From Bacillus sp. Marseille-P3661 (GTDB lineage: Bacteria > Bacillota > Bacilli > Bacillales > Bacillaceae_J), in NCBI RefSeq assembly GCF_900240995.1, contig NZ_LT965956.1:372001-436000 (forward strand): 64,000 nucleotides of DNA, written 5' to 3'. Positions within the stretch are counted from its first letter, which is position 1, and every line of letters begins with the position of its first letter. A program made the position numbers and the translations under genes. This document shows positions 62,128 to 64,000 of the stretch, one piece after another. The notes under the pieces were generated by a model, which was not told the DNA's origin, ran no database searches, and was given only the letters and a program-made list of their open reading frames with translations.

Positions 62128-63811
62128 TTTTAAGTCCCCCATAATGCTGTAAATTCATAAATTGAAGTCTCCCTCCAACATTTGTTACTGTTGTATGTTG
62201 AATATTTTCAGCAACTTTTGGATAATCTAAGCGATATTGTGCACCTCTTGACTCCTGTCGTAATAATGCAGATCCAATGATGGCTTTTGCAGTTTCAATC
62301 ATATGGGATACTTCAAAATAATCTAAAACATCGCGAGATAATGGTTGGTCCCCACCAACCACTTTTATTTCGACCAACATTTGTTGTACATGATCTAATT
62401 CTTCTTGGGCCTTTAATAATCCTAATTCATCACGGCGAACTCCTACATATTGACCCATAATAGATCGAATCCGCTCCTTGATCTGAAAAGGTCGATATAT
62501 CCCCTTTTCATTAAATGGGAAGTTAGCTTTATAGCTTTGGACCAATGATTCTAGCCCGGTTACTGGATCGACAAAGCTATTGTTCTCATTATTCTGTGCG
62601 AATGCTGATGCAGAAAGTCCTGCCCGAGCTCCAAATACAACACATTCAGCAATCGCATTGTTCACAAGACGGTTTCCGCCATGAAGTCCTCCAGCTGTTT
62701 CACCTGCCACAAACAAACCTGCAACGTTAGTTGCTGTATCAGTATCTGTATGAACTCCACCCATAATAAAGTGCGATGCCGGACCTACTTCTACACGGTC
62801 CTTCGTTAAATCAAGTCCCATTTTTAGACACAAATTATATTCATGTAAATGTTCTTTTTTTATCTTTTCTGCACAGTGTGTTACATCTAACCATACACCG
62901 TTGTGCTCTGTTCCTCGTCCAGCTTTTATTTCTGAGTCTATAGCCTGCGCTAAGGTATCCCTTGTTACATTTTCAAGGTTCTCCGGATCATATCGTTCCA
63001 TAAATCGCTCACCATCGCTATTATATAGCTTAGCTAAGTGATAAAAACTAATACAAAAACCTGCAATTGATTCGGGATAAACAAGACTAACAGGATAAAA
63101 CTGGACTTGCTCCATATCAAGGAGAGACACTCCTGCCTGCAGCGCTAGCGAAAACCCATCCCCGGTAGCTTGAATCGGATTACTCGTAGTAGGATAAAGC
63201 TGGCCTATTCCCCCTGTTGCAAGGACAACTGCATTCGATTTGATGATAGCCCACTCACAATGAACTAGGTCGTATACAACAGCGCCAGCTACACGTTCAT
63301 TGTTTTTTACTAACCTAACAACGATGACATCATTCCAACGATTAATGTTTGCAAGCTTTTTAGCTTGCTGAATCAATACTTTTAAAATATTAAAGCCAGT
63401 ATTACCATTTTTAGCACTAATTCCTCTAGGGTGACGATGTCCAGGGGTAGTATAAACTTTAACATTCCCATTATCCTCTTTCTCTAATTTTAAGCCCCAC
63501 TGAACAAGATCATTAACACGGTGTTCTACATTATTTACTAGAATAGAAACCAACTCTGGATTGGCTAAGCCTCTACCACTTTCGATTATATCTTCAAAAT
63601 AGGTTTCAGTACTGTCATTGCTCACTGAGAATTGGCCTGCCCCAGCTATTTGAACAGCCCCAACGGTGTTCCCACTGCGGCCAATAACGCCTTTATCAAT
63701 TACCAATACGCTTTGACCCGATTGAGCTGCATATACAGCACTACTTAAACCCGCTCCACCCGATCCAATAACTAATATATCGGTTTCGATTATACGTATT
63801 TTATTCTGCAC
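62114..63811 (-). CDS. FAD-dependent fumarate reductase/succinate dehydrogenase-like flavoprotein
   Basis: 565 aa. The N-terminal FAD motif is DILVIGSGGAGLSSAVYAAQ (11-30) and the second FAD segment is GGLHGGNRLVNNAIAEC near 388-404. The usual SHT-type His that binds FAD covalently in Sdh/Frd is replaced by GRSGNTVGA, so FAD is probably bound non-covalently, as in L-aspartate oxidase. No membrane anchor or SdhC gene is next to it. With the 101-aa [2Fe-2S] partner it forms a small soluble flavoenzyme of unknown substrate. Confidence 0.85.
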   Translation of the reverse strand: MQNKIRIIETDILVIGSGGAGLSSAVYAAQSGQSVLVIDKGVIGRSGNTVGAVQIAGAGQFSVSNDSTETYFEDIIESGRGLANPELVSILVNNVEHRVNDLVQWGLKLEKEDNGNVKVYTTPGHRHPRGISAKNGNTGFNILKVLIQQAKKLANINRWNDVIVVRLVKNNERVAGAVVYDLVHCEWAIIKSNAVVLATGGIGQLYPTTSNPIQATGDGFSLALQAGVSLLDMEQVQFYPVSLVYPESIAGFCISFYHLAKLYNSDGERFMERYDPENLENVTRDTLAQAIDSEIKAGRGTEHNGVWLDVTHCAEKIKKEHLHEYNLCLKMGLDLTKDRVEVGPASHFIMGGVHTDTDTATNVAGLFVAGETAGGLHGGNRLVNNAIAECVVFGARAGLSASAFAQNNENNSFVDPVTGLESLVQSYKANFPFNEKGIYRPFQIKERIRSIMGQYVGVRRDELGLLKAQEELDHVQQMLVEIKVVGGDQPLSRDVLDYFEVSHMIETAKAIIGSALLRQESRGAQYRLDYPKVAENIQHTTVTNVGGRLQFMNLQHYGGLKNVKG

Positions 63812-64000
63812 ATCCTAACCTCCTGTATGATGATGACAAACTTATTGTAAAATATATATATAACAATCTGTAACTTATTAATATGCTAAAATTCATTTCT
63901 CAAATACTTATATGTGTTTCCATTAAGTGTAACAAAAGGAATTTTATTTCTCAAATAAGCTACTAAACTCATAATAGTAATTGATTAACTTCACCTATAG
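63812..64000. other. Upstream region of the flavoprotein operon
   Basis: AT-rich, with the GGAGG ribosome site of the flavoprotein gene at its left end. No gene seen; it is cut by the window edge. Confidence 0.5.

Noticed and set aside
1-64000. CRISPR array, tRNA or rRNA genes, prophage or plasmid origin
   Set aside because: No regular repeat-spacer pattern, cloverleaf, rRNA segment, phage structural genes or iteron cluster was seen.

Overview
The window reads as a chromosomal segment of a low-GC Bacillota, most likely a Bacillaceae member. The support is AT-rich sequence, strong GGAGG ribosome sites, several TTG/GTG starts, two matches to the Bacillus CcpA cre consensus, and clear relatives of Bacillus subtilis PdxK, YvgN, YogA and YvbH. 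Genus cannot be read from the sequence. No rRNA or tRNA gene was seen.

Positions 55-22572 hold two modules built to the same plan. Each has a LysR regulator facing a long minus-strand operon with a HyuA/HyuB (hydantoinase/oxoprolinase/acetone-carboxylase-type) pair, a short-chain dehydrogenase and its own uptake system. Module 1 (55-11876) uses a LivKHMGF-type ABC importer and ends with an aldehyde dehydrogenase. Module 2 (12381-22572) uses a TAXI receptor with a fused TRAP permease, adds a beta-hydroxyacid dehydrogenase, and its HyuB carries a C-terminal zinc-ribbon tail like an acetone carboxylase gamma subunit. The two LysR proteins are paralogues and both divergent promoters carry the same 11-bp motif.

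Positions 22755-37654 look like an aromatic-carboxylate catabolic island. One operon encodes a class II aldolase-type decarboxylase, a phthalate-dioxygenase-like Rieske oxygenase, a small zinc-ribbon protein, a Gfo/Idh/MocA dehydrogenase of the phthalate-dihydrodiol dehydrogenase type, and a TctCAB importer. A second encodes a Rieske ferredoxin, an unknown 118-aa protein, an amidohydrolase, a TctCBA importer and a cupin. Two IclR regulators follow. Each tctC has an upstream promoter overlapped by a cre match and a downstream hairpin.

Positions 37785-41351 hold an AlkD-like repair gene and a DUF2243 gene separated from a small GHAHLFING-motif exported protein by an IS110-family element, which carries a structured 3' non-coding region that may be its guide (bridge) RNA. 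Positions 41542-48516 form a LacI-controlled operon: zinc alcohol dehydrogenase, split transketolase and a DctPQM TRAP transporter. Two identical perfect 14-bp palindromes 63 bp apart are the likely LacI operators.

Positions 48792-54919 are mixed single genes: pdxK, a dicarboxylate symporter, YogA-like and YvgN-like oxidoreductases, a frameshifted epimerase pseudogene and a YvbH-like PH-domain protein. Positions 55317-57187 encode the alpha and beta subunits of a second Rieske dioxygenase. Positions 57520-61713 carry a class I ribonucleotide reductase operon with a flavodoxin behind a cobalamin riboswitch and terminator. The window ends with a soluble fumarate-reductase-like flavoprotein and a short [2Fe-2S] partner.
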